Assembly (NCBI RefSeq): GCF_019655855.1 | Contig: NZ_BPFX01000009.1 | Location: 82,082-146,081, forward strand | Origin: Pseudomonas paralcaligenes | GTDB lineage: Bacteria; Pseudomonadota; Gammaproteobacteria; Pseudomonadales; Pseudomonadaceae | Reading direction: 5' to 3' | DNA length: 64,000 bases | Shown: in pieces, positions 1-7,719 of the stretch | Layout: each line of letters starts with the position of its first letter | Numbering within the stretch: position 1 is the stretch's first letter | Notes under the pieces: generated by a model | Seen by the model: the letters and a program-made list of their open reading frames with translations, nothing else | What the model was told of the DNA's origin: nothing | The model's database searches: none | Made by a program: the position numbers and the translations under genes

Positions 1-390
1 GAGATCACCGAGGCCATCCTGTCGGGCGCTGAACCAGTCGATGCCGTCCAGGCTTTTGATCAACTGTTCCAGGTGGCGCGGCTCTTTCAGGCGCGTTTGC
101 GCGTCGGCGTAGATGGCTGCAATCAGCGGATCTTCGTTCTTGCCCAGGTCGAGCAGCATCTGCCGGTAGTGATCGAGCAGGTTGAGGCCGGATCTACCCG
201 CCAGATCCGGCCAGCGCGCGCCCTCGGGCAGCTTGTGGGCGAAGCTATCGTTGTTCTGCACCTGCTCGTATTCCATCTTTATAAACAGCAGGAGCACCAG
301 CTCGGTGACGTAGTCGCTGTAGTTGATGCCGTCGTCGCGCAGCACGTCGCAGAGGTTCCAGAGCTTCTGGACGATATCGGAGTTGGTCAT
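1..390 (-). CDS. hsdM: Type I restriction-modification methyltransferase subunit HsdM, N-terminal 130 residues (runs off the edge)
   Basis: The reverse strand from 390 reads without stop to the window edge and begins MTNSDIVQKLWNLCDVLRD, typical of the helical HsdM_N domain that precedes the SAM-dependent N6-adenine methyltransferase domain. The catalytic domain (FxGxG and NPPF motifs) would lie to the left and is not visible. With HsdR (1,737-5,213) it forms a type I RM system, but the specificity subunit is not in view. It follows the Abi_2 gene by 73 bp, and that gap holds a strong hairpin. The Shine-Dalgarno before the ATG is weak. Identity is firm for the family; completeness cannot be judged. 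Confidence 0.85.
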   Translation of the reverse strand, partial: MTNSDIVQKLWNLCDVLRDDGINYSDYVTELVLLLFIKMEYEQVQNNDSFAHKLPEGARWPDLAGRSGLNLLDHYRQMLLDLGKNEDPLIAAIYADAQTRLKEPRHLEQLIKSLDGIDWFSARQDGLGDL

Positions 391-416
391 GGAGTGTTCT
401 CTAATTGGCTCATGAC

Positions 417-447
417 GTGAGCCGAATACATCTGCTATTCGGCTCAC
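417..447. repeat. Perfect 11-bp inverted repeat between the Abi_2 gene and hsdM
   Basis: GTGAGCCGAAT (417-427) and ATTCGGCTCAC (437-447) are perfect inverse copies separated by 9 nt. The hairpin lies 16 bp past the Abi_2 stop and 27 bp before the hsdM start. No T-run follows on the reverse strand, so it does not look like a standard intrinsic terminator. It may be an RNA processing or translational control element, or a small RNA. Confidence 0.7.
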
Positions 448-463
448 GGGGAAATAGGGAGAC

Positions 464-1462
464 TTAGTCGGGTGTTTGCCAGAAAGGGTCGTTCTGCCAG
501 TCGGGCGGAAAGCCCATGGCCCGTAGGTTGGTCTCTGGAAACTCTGCCAATAACTCGTGTAGACGTCTGTCCCAGCTGGTATGCGGGCTGACCTGGCGCA
601 TCAGGAGGTTGAGGATGCACAGTACGGTGAACAGGCGGGCATGTTGTCCGGGTTGTTGCAGGTGTTGTGGCCAGGGGAAATTGACCGTCCTGGGTAGCTC
701 TGGACGGATGCCCAGCTCGCGGTTCCATAGGCGTGCGTGATGCGCGCAAATATTGCGGATGGTGGTCAGGGTGTGCAGCCAGGATTGCAGCAACGGGGCG
801 GGCAGCTTCAGGCGTTTGGCGATGGCCTTTTTGTCGGCATCGCGGGCCAGACCCTTGAACAGGTGCGAGAGATCGCCCAGGGTGATTTCTTCCATGGCCG
901 CCCAGGCTGGCATTAGCTCGGGGGTGTTGTACGTCAGGGCGTAATGACGTGCGTAGCTTTCCTTGGCGCGCATGCTCTTGAGTTGCTCTTTGCGGGTGTC
1001 AGACGCGTGGGAGGCGTCGATGCGCTGGCATTCGCGCAGATGATCCTGGAATGCCTTGTCCTGCTTGCTACGGATGCTGTCGAGCAGCGCATGGTGCCGA
1101 AAGCTGCGCTGGAAGAACTTTGGCTCCAGATACCAGTGCGAGCCATATTGCGGCCCCATGTGGTTGCTGATAACGGCTCTGGCCGCGACTTCTATGCGCT
1201 CGATGGCATCTATGACCAGCAGGCGTAGGCGGCGGTCGAAGTCATACAGGCGGGTGAGTGCCTGCAGGCGGGTGCCGGGTTTGAAGCCGTGGTCAGCATC
1301 TTCCGAAAGCTGGAATGGGCGCATGTAGGGCGTGAGGCGGAAGAAGCTGACCGCTTCCAGAAAGCAGTGCGCCTTAGCTTCGTCCTGGATGGTAAGCCCA
1401 CGCTGTTTGAGCAGGGCCAGCTGCGCAGGAATATCAATGGCTGGCTTACTGAAAGGCTTCAT
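464..1462 (-). CDS. Abi_2 (AbiD/AbiF-like) abortive-infection protein with a HEPN motif
   Basis: The 332-residue protein starts with the Abi_2 signature: KPAIDIPAQLALLKQRG, then a FLxxVSFFRLTPYMRPF segment at about residues 32-50. This matches the AbiD/AbiF family of phage-exclusion proteins. Near residue 238 it carries RNICAHH, which fits the R-x4-H HEPN ribonuclease motif, and RAVISNH at about residues 95-101 may be a second basic/His patch. The HEPN assignment implies an RNA-cleaving toxin activated during infection; this is inferred from the family. The gene lies between hsdR and hsdM on the same strand, so it is embedded in the RM locus. The upstream 274 bp holds a long hairpin. The Shine-Dalgarno before the ATG is poor. 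The C-terminal 60 residues have no motif I recognise. Confidence 0.85.
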   Translation of the reverse strand: MKPFSKPAIDIPAQLALLKQRGLTIQDEAKAHCFLEAVSFFRLTPYMRPFQLSEDADHGFKPGTRLQALTRLYDFDRRLRLLVIDAIERIEVAARAVISNHMGPQYGSHWYLEPKFFQRSFRHHALLDSIRSKQDKAFQDHLRECQRIDASHASDTRKEQLKSMRAKESYARHYALTYNTPELMPAWAAMEEITLGDLSHLFKGLARDADKKAIAKRLKLPAPLLQSWLHTLTTIRNICAHHARLWNRELGIRPELPRTVNFPWPQHLQQPGQHARLFTVLCILNLLMRQVSPHTSWDRRLHELLAEFPETNLRAMGFPPDWQNDPFWQTPD

Positions 1463-1736
1463 GCGGAAAAACTACCGGGCATAAAAAACCCGCTCAATTT
1501 GTGCGTAGCTGCCGAAGCAACCATAGGCATGGCGGGTGTGTTGCGTGAGAGGTTATGCATCACTGCATCGTTTTGCAAGGGATTTGGCACTGTAATGATG
1601 AGCGGATTGGCGTGCTTGGTTGTCTGTGGGTGAGGCTGGTTGCCCATATACAGCGAGTGACTGGCTTCGAGCGCAGGTGTCCTCTGTCCTGGGACCGAGG
1701 ACACCTGCTGTCGGGAAATCAGCAGGGAGTCAATGA
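1463..1736 (-). other. Intergenic region upstream of the Abi_2 gene; possible leader or small RNA
   Basis: This 274-bp spacer separates hsdR from the Abi_2 gene. It holds the long inverted repeat at 1,674-1,707 and a second short one (CTGCTG 1,705-1,710 with CAGCAG 1,720-1,725). A 98-codon reading frame on the reverse strand (1,459-1,755) has no recognisable features and runs into both flanking genes, so it is not called. Some AbiF-type HEPN toxins have been reported with a neighbouring non-coding RNA antitoxin; whether this spacer encodes one is inference. Confidence 0.4.
1674..1707. repeat. Long imperfect hairpin between hsdR and the Abi_2 gene
   Basis: CAGGTGTCCTC (1,674-1,684) and GAGGACACCTG (1,697-1,707) are perfect inverse copies. 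The 12-nt interval is itself nearly self-complementary (GTCC..GGAC), giving about 15 paired bases with one mismatch. It starts 30 bp after the hsdR stop. No T-run follows in the direction of transcription, so a processing or regulatory RNA role is as likely as termination. Confidence 0.75.
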
Positions 1737-4700
1737 TCATCCAACTGCCGACCACAGGTTGTCATTCAACGCTTCCAATACCCGTTCCAGGTTGCCGCCT
1801 AGGTTACGATCCAGGGCTTTGAGGCCGCCATCGTTCCGGAAGGCGTCGTTGACCTGCTGCGGATCAATGACCACCTCATGCACCAGTTGCTTGGCCAGAC
1901 GATCCAGCCATTTGCGTTGCACGGGCGTCCAGGGTTGCAGGGCGTAGATGGTCTGCATGGCCTTGGCCACACGTTGGTCGAAGGGTAGCAGGGCTTCGCC
2001 GATGGCCGCCTGGCGGATATAGCCGATGATGCTGGCGGCGATTTCCTGGTTGGTCTGATTGCGCCAGGCGCTTTTCAGGCTGGCTTCGCTGAAACCATGC
2101 TGGTCGAGCAGCAGGCGGACTTCGCGCAGTTGCTCGCGGGTTAGGTCCTTGGGGCGGTTGACCACCACGCCAAGGGCCGCTGACTGGTTGAGCTGGGTGC
2201 GAATAAAGTCGTTGAAGCTTTCCAGGTAGTCGGCCGGTTTCTGGTTTTGCCCGTAGTTCTGTTCGCGCACCAACAGTTCGTCGCTGTGGGTGGAAATAAC
2301 CGGGTAGTTCTCCGAGCCGAGCAGGGCGCTGACGGCGGCCAGTTGGTTGAGCAGCTGGCTGTGCTGGCGGACGAAGTTGGCCGCTTGTTGCGGGCCAAGG
2401 TTGTGCAGGTGTTTATGTAACTGGGCCGGCTCAACGCCCCACGCTTCTTGCAGCTCATCGAGCTTTTCCTTCAGCGTGGGTTTGTCCTCGGCCTTGTGCT
2501 GGGCCTTGCGCAGGATACGCATCACGCGCTGGCTCAGCTGGTCGAGCACGTCATGGGCGTGGCTGCTGTCGTCCTGGCTGCCAGGGGCATCATGGCTGGC
2601 TCCGCTGGTGAGTTCGCTGACCAGTTGCTCCAGGCTGATGTTGGGGTTCTTCACCAGGGGCTTCATGGTGTCGACCGCTTCCAGGCTGGCGTAGAGGTCG
2701 ACGGGGTCATAGATGCGGAATACGGTTTTGCCGATTTCGTCGCAGCGGCGCGTGGCACGGCCTTTCATCTGCTCATAGAGGATGCGCGAGCGCACCCGGC
2801 GCATAAACACCAGGTTGCAGATCTTCGGTACGTCGATGCCGGTGGTGAGCAGGTCGACGGTGATGGCGATATTGGGTGTGGGCTCGTTCTTGTAGCGGCG
2901 AATCAGCGTTTCAACCTGGTCGCTCTGGCCGGTGATGATTTCCACGGCGGCCTGGTTGTACTGCTCGCCGTAGGCTTCTTTGAAGGCTTCATCGAGTAGG
3001 TTTTTGACTCGCTCGGCATGGGCCTGGTTGACGCAGAAGATCATGGTCTTCTCTTCGCCAAACGGGTCCAGCTCCTTGGCCAGTTCATCACAGATGACCT
3101 TGTCAAAGGCCGGGGTGATCACGCGGCGGTTGAACGACTCGATGTTGAAGCTGAGTTCATCTTCCAGCTCGGCTACGTCGACTTCGCCGGTTTGGGTGTT
3201 GATAACGCTGACCGACTCGCCTTTCTCGAAGCGGATGCCGTGCTTGCTGAGCTGGGTTTCGTAGCGGATCGGTGGTTCGTGATCCACCAGCCAGTCGTCG
3301 GCGACTGCTTCGCGGTAGCTGTAGGTGAATACCGGTTTGCCGAAAATTTCGCTGGTGTGCTTGGCCGGGGTGGCGGTGAGGCCGATGCGGCAGGCGTCGA
3401 AGTGGTCGAGCACGCGGCGGTACTGCGAGAGGTACTGGCTGTGATCACGCACGGCCAGTTCGCCTTCGGTCATTTCCTGGTCGAGGGTATAACCCCGGTG
3501 GGCTTCGTCGACGATGATGCAGTCGAACTCGCCCACGGGCGGCGGGTTATCCGAGCGGAAGATGCGGCTGACCATGGCTTGCACGGTGGCGACCTGGATG
3601 CGCGTTTCTGCCTCGGCGGCCATATCGCCCAGCTCTTTGATGTCGTAGATCTGCGCCAGGGTGTGGTTCTGCTCAAGCGTGGTGTCGTTGAACGCGTCGA
3701 TGGCCTGCTGGCCGAGGGCGCTGCGGTCAACCAGAAAGAGGATGCGTTTGAAGCGTTCGGCCTTCAGAAAACGGTACATCAGGCCAATGATGGTGCGGGT
3801 TTTCCCGGTACCGGTGGCCATGGCCAGCAGGCAGTCACGCTGATTGTTGGCCAGGGCCTGCTCCACGGCCTGGATGGCTTTTTCCTGGTAGTCGCGCAGC
3901 TTGAGGTAGGCGAAGCCTTCGGCCTTGAGCTTGGTTTCGGCGTCTGCCTGGCTGCGTTTGAGCAGGTCGAGCAGGTCATTCGGGGTGTGGAAGTCAGGCA
4001 GCGGCCTGCGCGTGTTGGCCGGGCTGCGCAGGTCACGGAACCAGGTGCCGGACTGTTCGGCGAGCTGCTTGATAAAGGGCCGGCCGTTGCAGGCGAAGGC
4101 AAAGGGCACGCGGAAGTGGCCACCCTGGCCATCGTTCCAGGGTTGCGTTTGACCCGCTAGCAGCCAGGGCTGCTGATGCTCTGTCGCCAAGTTGAACTCA
4201 CGGGCATAGCGCTCGGCCTGGGGAATGCGGTCGGCGATATTGATGCGCTTACGCTTGGCTTCAACGATCGCGATTGGCGTAAGACCGGCGAACAGTACGT
4301 AGTCGGCGCAGGCTTTGGGGCTGCTGGTGGGCCACTCGGCGATGGCCTTGTTCTTGCCCCTCTCCGGACGTGCACCCTTGCCGTAGGTGAGGTCGAGGGA
4401 GTCGGCCTCCCAGCCGGCGTCGATCAACTGCTGGTCGATCAAGATGCGAGTCAGGTCTTCGGATAGGTCGAAGCTGCTGCTGGCCTGCTGAGTCAGCTTG
4501 GCGACCTGCTGGCTGGCTTGTGGCTGGGCTGCCAATTGCTGCTGCAGAGCTTTGAGGCTTTGCTCGTGCTCACTGCGCAGCTTTTGCAATGCGGCTTCGT
4601 GTTCGGCGGCTAGCTGCTTATGGCTGCGTGATTCGGCATCCATCTGCTCGGCAAGCACGGCGTATTCTTCGGCTTCCTGCTTGAGCAGGTCAGCCAACTT

Positions 4701-5213
4701 CTGGTTGCTCTCCAGTTGCTGGCTGGACTCGCTGAGCTGCGTCTTGAGCTGTTCGATCTGACTTTGCAGATCGCGCAGCGGAGCGCTGGGATCTTCGGGG
4801 GTGACGAAGGGGCCAGGTTTGAACGCATGAGCATTCTTGCCGAACGACTGGTGATACCAGATGGCCAGAGCACGGGCGACCTTCAGCCCATCCATGGCCT
4901 CACGGTGCTGGGTGCGGAACTCGTGGGTGGCCTTGTTGCCCTCGACGCGCAGGGTATGGAACAGGCTACGGATGTTCTGATCCAACTGGATCTCGCGGCT
5001 GAGCTTGTAGAGCAGGTCGGACTGCGTGGTGGTGGCATCGAACTCGATGCCGGCACGGCTGGCCAAGTCTTGAGCCAGGGCCTCGCCGAGTTGGCGTAGC
5101 TTGATCAGTGTGGTGTTGGGGTCGCTGGCGAATACCTGCTCGGCTGTGCTCGCAAGCTGCAGGAAAACCGGGTCGTGTTCCTGGAGAAAGGCGAAGTTAC
5201 TGCTGGCTGCCAT
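1737..5213 (-). CDS. hsdR: Type I restriction enzyme, HsdR (ATP-dependent translocase/endonuclease)
   Basis: The 1,158-residue protein has the HsdR architecture. An N-terminal helical DUF4145-like region (about 1-120) is followed by a Glu/Gln-rich coiled coil (about 145-240). The nuclease core reads DYVLFAGLTPIAIVEAKRKR (D...E-x-K). Next come two RecA-like helicase domains with Walker A MATGTGKT, DEAHRG, GLTATP and a motif VI region with GRATRR, then a helical C-terminal domain. It cleaves DNA after ATP-driven translocation when complexed with HsdM and HsdS. I chose the ATG at 5,213 (MAASSNF) because it has an AAGGA 7 nt upstream; the frame stays open to 5,342 but that extension has no homology-like character. 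The length is at the upper end for the family. Confidence 0.95.
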   Translation of the reverse strand: MAASSNFAFLQEHDPVFLQLASTAEQVFASDPNTTLIKLRQLGEALAQDLASRAGIEFDATTTQSDLLYKLSREIQLDQNIRSLFHTLRVEGNKATHEFRTQHREAMDGLKVARALAIWYHQSFGKNAHAFKPGPFVTPEDPSAPLRDLQSQIEQLKTQLSESSQQLESNQKLADLLKQEAEEYAVLAEQMDAESRSHKQLAAEHEAALQKLRSEHEQSLKALQQQLAAQPQASQQVAKLTQQASSSFDLSEDLTRILIDQQLIDAGWEADSLDLTYGKGARPERGKNKAIAEWPTSSPKACADYVLFAGLTPIAIVEAKRKRINIADRIPQAERYAREFNLATEHQQPWLLAGQTQPWNDGQGGHFRVPFAFACNGRPFIKQLAEQSGTWFRDLRSPANTRRPLPDFHTPNDLLDLLKRSQADAETKLKAEGFAYLKLRDYQEKAIQAVEQALANNQRDCLLAMATGTGKTRTIIGLMYRFLKAERFKRILFLVDRSALGQQAIDAFNDTTLEQNHTLAQIYDIKELGDMAAEAETRIQVATVQAMVSRIFRSDNPPPVGEFDCIIVDEAHRGYTLDQEMTEGELAVRDHSQYLSQYRRVLDHFDACRIGLTATPAKHTSEIFGKPVFTYSYREAVADDWLVDHEPPIRYETQLSKHGIRFEKGESVSVINTQTGEVDVAELEDELSFNIESFNRRVITPAFDKVICDELAKELDPFGEEKTMIFCVNQAHAERVKNLLDEAFKEAYGEQYNQAAVEIITGQSDQVETLIRRYKNEPTPNIAITVDLLTTGIDVPKICNLVFMRRVRSRILYEQMKGRATRRCDEIGKTVFRIYDPVDLYASLEAVDTMKPLVKNPNISLEQLVSELTSGASHDAPGSQDDSSHAHDVLDQLSQRVMRILRKAQHKAEDKPTLKEKLDELQEAWGVEPAQLHKHLHNLGPQQAANFVRQHSQLLNQLAAVSALLGSENYPVISTHSDELLVREQNYGQNQKPADYLESFNDFIRTQLNQSAALGVVVNRPKDLTREQLREVRLLLDQHGFSEASLKSAWRNQTNQEIAASIIGYIRQAAIGEALLPFDQRVAKAMQTIYALQPWTPVQRKWLDRLAKQLVHEVVIDPQQVNDAFRNDGGLKALDRNLGGNLERVLEALNDNLWSAVG

Positions 5214-5374
5214 GGTCGATCCTTCGGTTGCGTTCCACTCATTACGCCAAACGGGCTCTATTACGCGTAAGTGGCAGCAGCTTAACGAAGGTGAGCCGAG
5301 TTTGGCCATGGCATGGGCCACTGAGTGTTCAGCTTTGACCATGCGCCAGGGCTAAGGGCTTTCTCAGCCGTGCT

Positions 5375-5713
5375 TCACTTTGCGCTCCAAACCTCATAGC
5401 CCTGGCGTGCTATTTCTTTCTGCGCTAGGTCGTTTCTAGCGCCGCCCAGTTGTCGCAAGGTCAGCAACATTTCCAGCAGTACGCCATCCATGCCTTGCAG
5501 GCCGTTACTGCCTTGGGGCTCTCCAGGTGCCAGATCTGTCATCCGCTCGACTGCTCGCCTGAGCATCTGCAACTCATCCATGACGGCATCTTCGCGTTCC
5601 AGCCGGTTGCGTAGGTAGGTGCTCAGCGGTAGCTCTGCTGCCATCGCCTGGGCCTCGTACAGCTCTCGTTTTTCCACCGTCAGGCGGAGTGGTATTGCGT
5701 CCGCTAGTCTCAT
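5375..5713 (-). CDS. Small ribbon-helix-helix protein, MobC/NikA-like
   Basis: The 112-residue product begins MRLADAIPLRLTVEKRELYE and continues with LPLSTYLRNRLERED. This pattern (beta strand, two helices, Leu/Ser-x-x-hydrophobic-Arg-Arg) is typical of RHH DNA-binding proteins that accompany relaxases or act as island regulators. The rest is a helical, Leu/Arg-rich tail. The ATG at 5,713 has a GGAG 5-8 nt upstream and is preferred over an in-frame start at 5,818, which would add an unconvincing Cys-rich leader. It sits between hsdR and the repeat-rich putative origin, which would be a natural target. Without a relaxase in view a mobilisation role is only inferred. Confidence 0.6.
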   Translation of the reverse strand: MRLADAIPLRLTVEKRELYEAQAMAAELPLSTYLRNRLEREDAVMDELQMLRRAVERMTDLAPGEPQGSNGLQGMDGVLLEMLLTLRQLGGARNDLAQKEIARQGYEVWSAK

Positions 5714-5998
5714 GTCTCTCCGTAGTCGCCTCCGTATACAGCTATATCCCTTTAGAATAGGGTTTCCAGCTTGGTGTGTAGTCGTCTCGCAATACAAAAA
5801 AAACAATAGATTTTCCAAAAAACCTTTTTAAATCAATATGTTGCGCGCGCCTGCAAGGTGCGTATGGTGTATAGCAAAAAAGCTGTGTTTTAAGGGTGGC
5901 CACGATCCCTAGAACACCTCGATTTTTAAGGGGAATTGCTACCAAGAGGGTCTGTTTAATCCCCAACGGCTTGTCCGTTGGCCGAGGTAGCTCAAAAG

Positions 5999-6059
5999 TA
6001 GCAATCGGGTAGCAGTTGAATAGCAGCTCAGTAGCAGTTCGGTAGCAACAAAGAAGCAG
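5999..6059. repeat. Array A: six 11-bp repeats centred on TAGCA
   Basis: TAGC occurs at 5,999, 6,010, 6,021, 6,032 and 6,043, with a variant AAGC at 6,054, so the step is exactly 11 bp each time. The flanks are partly conserved (consensus about GGTAGCAGTTN). Equal spacing of one helical turn places all copies on the same DNA face. Confidence 0.8.
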
Positions 6060-6100
6060 GTCACGCTTTTGTTAGGCAGGGATGATGCGAAAATCATCCA

Positions 6101-6144
6101 GATATGATGCAGATATGATGCAGATATGATGCAGATATGATGCA
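6101..6144. repeat. Array B: four perfect tandem copies of GATATGATGCA
   Basis: Identical 11-bp units start at 6,101, 6,112, 6,123 and 6,134. Degenerate relatives flank the block (GATGATGC near 6,081 and TTGATGCAAATC near 6,168). Perfect identity suggests recent expansion or strong selection as a protein-binding array. Confidence 0.95.
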
Positions 6145-6205
6145 GGTTGGGCATAAATCATTCAATTTTGATGCAAATCACTCCGGTCAGAGAGGAATAC
6201 ACTCT

Positions 6206-6322
6206 GAAGACAGAAAGAAGACAGTTAGAGAACAAAAAAGATACAGCTAGAGAACACTTAGAAGACAGAAAAGCAACAGTAGGCAACTGAAAGACAACTG
6301 GGAGACAACAAGAAAGCAACAG
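6206..6322. repeat. Array C: A-rich degenerate repeats of about 11 bp
   Basis: About eleven units resembling GAAGACAGAAA follow one another (for example at 6,206, 6,217 and again near 6,261), drifting to GCAACAG/GACAACTG types at the 3' end. The strand is strikingly purine/A-rich. The period stays near 11 bp with a single-base slip near 6,281. This could be a DNA-unwinding element or a lower-affinity extension of the initiator sites. Confidence 0.7.
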
Positions 6323-6347
6323 TCTGGTGCTGCGCTGAATACAAAGC

Positions 6348-7181
6348 CTACCTCCTGCCGCTAACTACCATCGCCTTAAGCTGGCTTCTTGCGAGCGTGG
6401 CTGCTGTTTTTGCTCCTTGGGTAGTCGGGACAAAGTCGCCGCTACGATGGCGCTGTAGGAGCCCATGAAAATACTGAATGGGCGACTGAGTTATGTGCCC
6501 AGGACGCGCCATCGCTTTGGACAGCTCGGCCAGTAGAAATCGTGCTTCCTGATCCGGTGTGTTGCGTAGCAAAACGCTAATTTGCTCCCGCTCGCCTGTG
6601 GATAACTGCCCAAGTGGCTCGGGCTCCGGTGTAGTAGGGTTAGAGTTATAGTTACTGTTAGTGTTAACCCGCCCCCTATCGATAGGGTATGGATAGGGTA
6701 TCGATACCCTATCTGTGGAGCCTTCATCGACTGCCGATGAAGGGCTAAAAGCGTTGGAGACGAGCTCTCGGAGCTCGCCGTTGTCGGGGAGCCGTTGGAT
6801 CAGGTCATCGGTGTAAAGCGTGCGCCATTGCTCGGGTAGCTCCCGAATCTGGTTGAAGGTCTTTTGCCTAAGCGTGGGCCCTAGCGCCATGCGCGGGGAG
6901 TTGTGATCCCAACAGATGTGAACCCACACGTAGCTCTGCTCTGGCTCGTATTCGATGAAGCCTGCATCTTGTAGTCGGCGCAAAATCGGCATGAACTGGG
7001 ATTCGGTATCCCAGCCCATCTCAGACGCAGCAATGCGCGGAACAATCTGGTAAGCGCCAATGATGTTGCTGAAGGGGCAGGTCAGCAGATAGGTGAGCGT
7101 CGACCGGTCTTCCTGAGTCCTGCCAGCCATTTTGGGCGACCGCCAGAATGCAGAGTCATTGATTGTGCGTTGCCTGCTCAT
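6348..7181 (-). CDS. Putative replication initiation protein (winged-helix type)
   Basis: The 277-residue protein opens with MSRQRTINDSAFWRSPKM and contains a predicted winged-helix block: YQIVPRIAASEMGWDTESQF, then LRRLQDAGFIEYE. This resembles the N-terminal DNA-binding domain of phage and island replication proteins (replisome-organiser/DnaD-like). A low-complexity Asn/Pro/Thr linker at about 175-190 separates it from a helical C-terminal part. The ATG overlaps the stop of the upstream HTH gene (ATGA), so the two are translationally coupled. Repeat arrays of origin type begin right after its stop. No catalytic motif (primase, helicase) is visible. Function is inferred from the fold pattern and context; it could instead be a regulatory protein. 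Confidence 0.5.
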   Translation of the reverse strand: MSRQRTINDSAFWRSPKMAGRTQEDRSTLTYLLTCPFSNIIGAYQIVPRIAASEMGWDTESQFMPILRRLQDAGFIEYEPEQSYVWVHICWDHNSPRMALGPTLRQKTFNQIRELPEQWRTLYTDDLIQRLPDNGELRELVSNAFSPSSAVDEGSTDRVSIPYPYPIDRGRVNTNSNYNSNPTTPEPEPLGQLSTGEREQISVLLRNTPDQEARFLLAELSKAMARPGHITQSPIQYFHGLLQRHRSGDFVPTTQGAKTAATLARSQLKAMVVSGRR

Positions 7182-7402
7182 GCGCTGGCCTCATCAATCA
7201 ACCGCGCAATGCCTTGAGTTTTGAAGTAAACACGGCGACCGATTTTAAGCCGGGTATCCCGCAGTTTTTGGGCGAGCTCAGAGTTGCCAGACAGAGTTAT
7301 GCGTAATCCATCTTTGCTTCGATGAAGAATATCTGCGACTTGTTCAATTGAAAGTAGAGGTGAGCCTTGAAATTTATCAAGTAGTAGTTGTTCAGTGCTC
7401 AA
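7178..7402 (-). CDS. Small HTH (excisionase/AlpA-like) DNA-binding protein
   Basis: The 74-residue product contains LLSIEQVADILHRSKDGLRI in the middle and ends with RLKIGRRVYFKTQGIARLID, the helix-turn-helix plus wing pattern of MerR/excisionase-type proteins common in islands. Translation starts at a TTG with AGGAG 8 nt upstream. The gene overlaps the putative rep start by 4 bp. An imperfect palindrome at 7,442-7,465 just upstream is a candidate operator. By context it could be an excisionase or a regulator of rep; the sequence does not decide. Confidence 0.6.
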   Translation of the reverse strand: MSTEQLLLDKFQGSPLLSIEQVADILHRSKDGLRITLSGNSELAQKLRDTRLKIGRRVYFKTQGIARLIDEASA

Positions 7403-7441
7403 TTTATATTCTCCTGAAACTTTATTTAGAATAATTTCGTT

Positions 7442-7465
7442 ATCTAACGATTATGTTCGCTAGAT
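7442..7465. promoter_or_regulatory. Candidate operator: imperfect palindrome upstream of the HTH gene
   Basis: ATCTAACGA (7,442-7,450) and TCGCTAGAT (7,457-7,465) are inverse copies with one mismatch, separated by 6 bp. The site lies 40-63 bp before the TTG start of the HTH-rep pair in the reverse direction, which fits a repressor or autoregulatory site. No clear -35/-10 pair could be fixed. Confidence 0.4.
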
Positions 7466-7719
7466 GAAGATGGCTTCAGGTTACTTTGCGCTTTTAGATT
7501 TGGTCAAATCAGAAAAGTCAAATAGTATTTACAAGTGTTGACAAAAAACGGTGTGATTCTGCAGTTTTCTGTTTCGGCTTTCTGGCTATCTTATTGTTTT
7601 AATTGAAATTTAATATTTTGCTATGGTTGCATTTTGTTACTATTTGATTTTTTATTTTCTACTTTTGGTCGCCTGGCGGTTGGGTTTTGAGGCTAAAGCT
7701 TGGTTGTGAACTAGGTCGG
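7466..7719. other. AT-rich intergenic segment without a recognisable gene
   Basis: This part of the integrase-HTH spacer is the most AT-rich in the window. No reading frame of useful length with a ribosome binding site is visible. It presumably holds promoters for the HTH-rep pair, and possibly integrase-binding arm sites; no specific motif is claimed. Confidence 0.5.

Larger units (their letters stand above)
5714..6347. other. Repeat-rich non-coding region, candidate replication origin (and possibly oriT) of the island
   Basis: No convincing gene lies in these 634 bp; short reverse frames here only translate the repeats. The segment is AT-rich and contains three arrays with 11-bp periodicity (listed separately), plus a perfect 7-bp hairpin CCAACGG/CCGTTGG at 5,963-5,981 with a 5-nt loop. 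It lies directly downstream of a putative replication initiator and upstream of an RHH protein. Iteron-like direct repeats at one helical-turn spacing are a hallmark of initiator-binding origins in plasmids and satellites, so an origin is the best reading. The part between 5,820 and 5,990 could hold an oriT, but no nic sequence is recognised. Confidence 0.55.

Noticed and set aside
73..420. 115-codon plus-strand frame at the left edge
   Set aside because: The reverse strand here encodes the HsdM N-terminus without interruption; the plus frame is its shadow.
1459..1755. 98-codon reverse frame between hsdR and the Abi_2 gene as an antitoxin protein
   Set aside because: It overlaps both neighbouring genes at its ends, has no Shine-Dalgarno or family features, and includes the hairpin; kept only as a weak alternative to an RNA antitoxin.
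5742..5966. 74-codon reverse frame upstream of the RHH gene
   Set aside because: Overlaps the RHH gene start region in another frame, and the sequence is non-protein-like.
5939..6154. 71-codon reverse frame across arrays A and B
   Set aside because: The protein is only the translation of the repeats and adjacent spacer (HHICIISASYLHHI type); no ribosome site.
6101..6322. Tandem repeats as a CRISPR array
   Set aside because: Units are 11 bp without unique spacers, and no cas genes are present.
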